Position numbers and translations under genes: made by a program
Shown here: positions 62,404-64,000 of the stretch, one piece after another
Layout: every line of letters begins with the position of its first letter
How positions within the stretch are numbered: the stretch's first letter is position 1
NCBI RefSeq assembly: GCF_004912145.1
Contig: NZ_STGT01000003.1
Coordinates: forward strand, 62,001-126,000
DNA from: Peteryoungia rhizophila
GTDB taxonomy: Bacteria > Pseudomonadota > Alphaproteobacteria > Rhizobiales > Rhizobiaceae
Direction of reading: 5' to 3'
Length of the DNA stretch: 64,000 nucleotides
Notes under the pieces: generated by a model
Database searches by the model: none
Told to the model about the DNA's origin: nothing
Seen by the model: the letters and a program-made list of their open reading frames with translations, nothing else

Positions 62404-63873
62404 GTGGTGCACAAAGTTCTGGGTAGCTACAACTTCGCCGCCGCCTTTCGTCGGTTCGTCGTCGCAGCAGTTGCGGTCATTGTGGCAACGGTCGCCGTCT
62501 CCAGCGTGGCCCAAGCCAATCCCAAATATGCCGGGATCGTCATCGACGTGAAAACGGGCAAGGTTCTCTACAGCGAGAATGCCGACAGCCTGCGGTATCC
62601 CGCGTCGCTGACCAAGATGATGACGCTGTACATGGTCTTCGAAGCGCTGGAGGCCGGTCGTATCACGCTCAACAGCAAGGTGCCGTTCTCGGCCAATGCT
62701 GCGAAGGAGCCACCGTCGAAGCTCGGTGTCGGCACGGGTCGCAGTATCACCGTCGAGCAGGCAATCCTGTCACTCGTAACGCGCTCCGCCAATGATGTCG
62801 CGACGGCGCTTGCCGAGTTCGTCGGCGGCTCGGAGCAGCGTTTTGCGCAGATGATGACCGCCAAGGCACGCAGCCTCGGGATGACGAAGACGACCTATCG
62901 CAACGCCCATGGCCTGCCGAACACGGCGCAGATGACAACGGCGCGTGATCAGGCCCGGCTCAGCATCGCGCTTCGACAGCACTTCCCGCAGTATTACGGC
63001 TATTTCTCCACCCGCAGCTTCCGCTTCGGCAAGCAGACGATTGGCAACCACAACCGCCTGCTCGGCCAGGTCCGTGGCGTCGACGGGATCAAGACCGGGT
63101 ATACCCGCGCTGCCGGCTACAATCTGGCAACCTCCGCAGAGGCGGATGGCCGTTCGATCGTAGCAGTCGTGCTCGGAGCAACATCCGGTGCTCGCCGCAA
63201 CGCGCAGATGACAAGCCTCGTGAAGCGCTATTTCCCGGCGGCATCCAGCACGCGTGGTGGCGGCAACCTGATCGCGAAAAACAACACGTCCGTGGCTCCG
63301 TCCCAGGCGACAGCAGCCATCAGCGGTGATGGCGTCCCGAGCCTGCCACAGAACGGTCCGATGCCCGGTGTCCGGTATGCTGGCGTCGCACAGGCTTATG
63401 CAGCCTCGCCTGCGCAGAATGCCGCAAGCGCCGCGCTGGAAACCATGCGCCCCGTGGCGCCGGCGGCGACCTCTGGATCAGCCGTCCCGGTTCCGCAGCC
63501 GGCTCCAGCCTACATGCCCGATAGCGGAGCTGCCGTGGCGCCTGCAGCAGCCACACAGTCCGTTGCAGCGGCCTCCGCGACGCCGCCGGATGTCGACAGC
63601 GTCACGACCGCATCCACAACACCGAGCGCCGGCTGGGTGGTGCAGATCGGCACCTCGCCAGACAAGGAACTGGCCATGGACCTTCTGCGCAATGCGCAGG
63701 ACAAGGGCGGAAATGTATTGCGTTCCGCCACCCCGTTCACCGTCGCCTATGGCGCGGGTGCCAAGCAGATCTACCGCGCCAGGTTCGGTGGATTTGACGA
63801 TCAGAAGGACGCAGTCAACGCCTGCAATGCCTTGAAGAAGAGGGGAATCGGTTGCTGGGCTGCCGCCCAGTAA
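62404..63873 (+). CDS. D-alanyl-D-alanine carboxypeptidase with C-terminal SPOR domain
   Basis: The 489-residue protein is a class A low-molecular-weight penicillin-binding protein (DacA/PBP5-like), which trims the D-Ala from peptidoglycan stems. After a signal peptide (F-V-V-A-A-V-A-V-I-V-A-T, cut after A-Q-A) the catalytic motifs are S68-x-x-K71 (A-S-L-T-K), S129-A-N and K231-T-G. After an Ala/Pro-rich linker (about 300-415) there is a SPOR domain (V-V-Q-I-G-T-S-P-D-K-E), which binds denuded glycan strands at the septum. The C-terminal amphipathic anchor of PBP5 is missing, replaced by SPOR. Start is probably the GTG at 62404; a TTG at 62359 is also open. Confidence 0.88.
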   Translation: MVHKVLGSYNFAAAFRRFVVAAVAVIVATVAVSSVAQANPKYAGIVIDVKTGKVLYSENADSLRYPASLTKMMTLYMVFEALEAGRITLNSKVPFSANAAKEPPSKLGVGTGRSITVEQAILSLVTRSANDVATALAEFVGGSEQRFAQMMTAKARSLGMTKTTYRNAHGLPNTAQMTTARDQARLSIALRQHFPQYYGYFSTRSFRFGKQTIGNHNRLLGQVRGVDGIKTGYTRAAGYNLATSAEADGRSIVAVVLGATSGARRNAQMTSLVKRYFPAASSTRGGGNLIAKNNTSVAPSQATAAISGDGVPSLPQNGPMPGVRYAGVAQAYAASPAQNAASAALETMRPVAPAATSGSAVPVPQPAPAYMPDSGAAVAPAAATQSVAAASATPPDVDSVTTASTTPSAGWVVQIGTSPDKELAMDLLRNAQDKGGNVLRSATPFTVAYGAGAKQIYRARFGGFDDQKDAVNACNALKKRGIGCWAAAQ

Positions 63874-63920
63874 CACGTTCACCCGACACCTCGATTTGTA
63901 CTGTTTACGAGGAATACGGA

Positions 63921-64000
63921 ATGGCAACGAAAGACTTCCAATATCGACCCGTCGATGGTCAGGACAATAGCGGTCTGACAATCGCCAATGGTGTCCTGCA
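63921..64000 (+). CDS. Start of an unidentified gene (cut by window end)
   Basis: An ATG at 63921 with GAGGAA nine bases upstream opens a frame of 26 codons (M-A-T-K-D-F-Q-Y-R-P-V-D-G) that runs off the window. The segment is too short to name. It follows the carboxypeptidase gene by 47 bases on the same strand. Confidence 0.55.
   Translation, partial: MATKDFQYRPVDGQDNSGLTIANGVL

Overview
The window is a 64 kb piece of chromosome from an alphaproteobacterium, most likely a member of the Rhizobiaceae (Rhizobium/Agrobacterium/Sinorhizobium relatives). The sequence evidence is a fused ispDF gene, the dusB(nifR3)-ntrB-ntrC-ntrY-ntrX operon, a pyruvate dehydrogenase E1-beta carrying its own lipoyl domain, a two-cystathionine-beta-synthase-domain protein, a bacterial-transglutaminase-like cysteine protease, DUF2336 and DUF1003 proteins, and an alphaproteobacterial SOS box (GAAC-N7-GAAC) in front of lexA. 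The DNA is evenly GC-rich and densely coding. I see no insertion sequence, prophage, CRISPR array, tRNA or rRNA gene.

Layout: 1-1.7 kb holds the end of mazG and an FAD monooxygenase. 1.7-13.2 kb, all minus strand, runs (in transcription order) dusB-ntrB-ntrC-ntrY-ntrX-trkA-dat-hfq-hflX: nitrogen sensing, potassium uptake control and the RNA chaperone region. 13.3-15.1 kb (plus) has ispDF and a CinA-type amidohydrolase. 15.0-28.6 kb (minus) is central metabolism: a START-like RatA/COQ10 protein, a small kinase gene broken by a stop codon, lipA, lpdA, the pdhA-pdhB-orf-pdhC operon, an FtsB-like gene, eno, kdsA, a VOC protein and a DUF1003 membrane protein. 28.8-39.2 kb is mostly plus: lexA, (comEC on minus), gltA, a PpiD-like foldase, trpD-trpC and moaC-moeA. 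39.3-43.5 kb (minus) has pyrG, secG, tpiA and a secreted hydrolase. 43.7-64 kb is mixed: parE, an AI-2E permease, DUF2336, a flavin reductase/nitroreductase pair, a secreted three-repeat protein, an acyltransferase, thrS, yidD, an Fe-S scaffold, folE, hisI, a patatin, a CBS protein, a rhomboid protease, a tandem PilZ protein, a transglutaminase-like protease, a membrane-anchored orphan and a D,D-carboxypeptidase with a SPOR domain.

The genes work together in visible groups: NtrBC/NtrYX with DusB for nitrogen control; PdhABC, Lpd and LipA (which makes the lipoyl cofactor of the complex) beside enolase and citrate synthase for carbon flow into the TCA cycle; TrpDC; MoaC-MoeA for molybdenum cofactor; KdsA, PBP-type carboxypeptidase, YidD, SecG and PpiD for the envelope.

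Most of the window is ordinary core chromosome. I did not find an obviously new defence, secretion or biosynthetic system. The best leads are a run of five hairpins in the 314-base gap at 59.3-59.6 kb (an unassigned structured RNA or sRNA), the kinase gene with one in-frame stop at 15.9 kb, a small coupled gene inside the pyruvate dehydrogenase operon, a secreted protein made of three similar beta-rich repeats, and a perfect 14-base palindrome in front of gltA where gltX would usually be expected.
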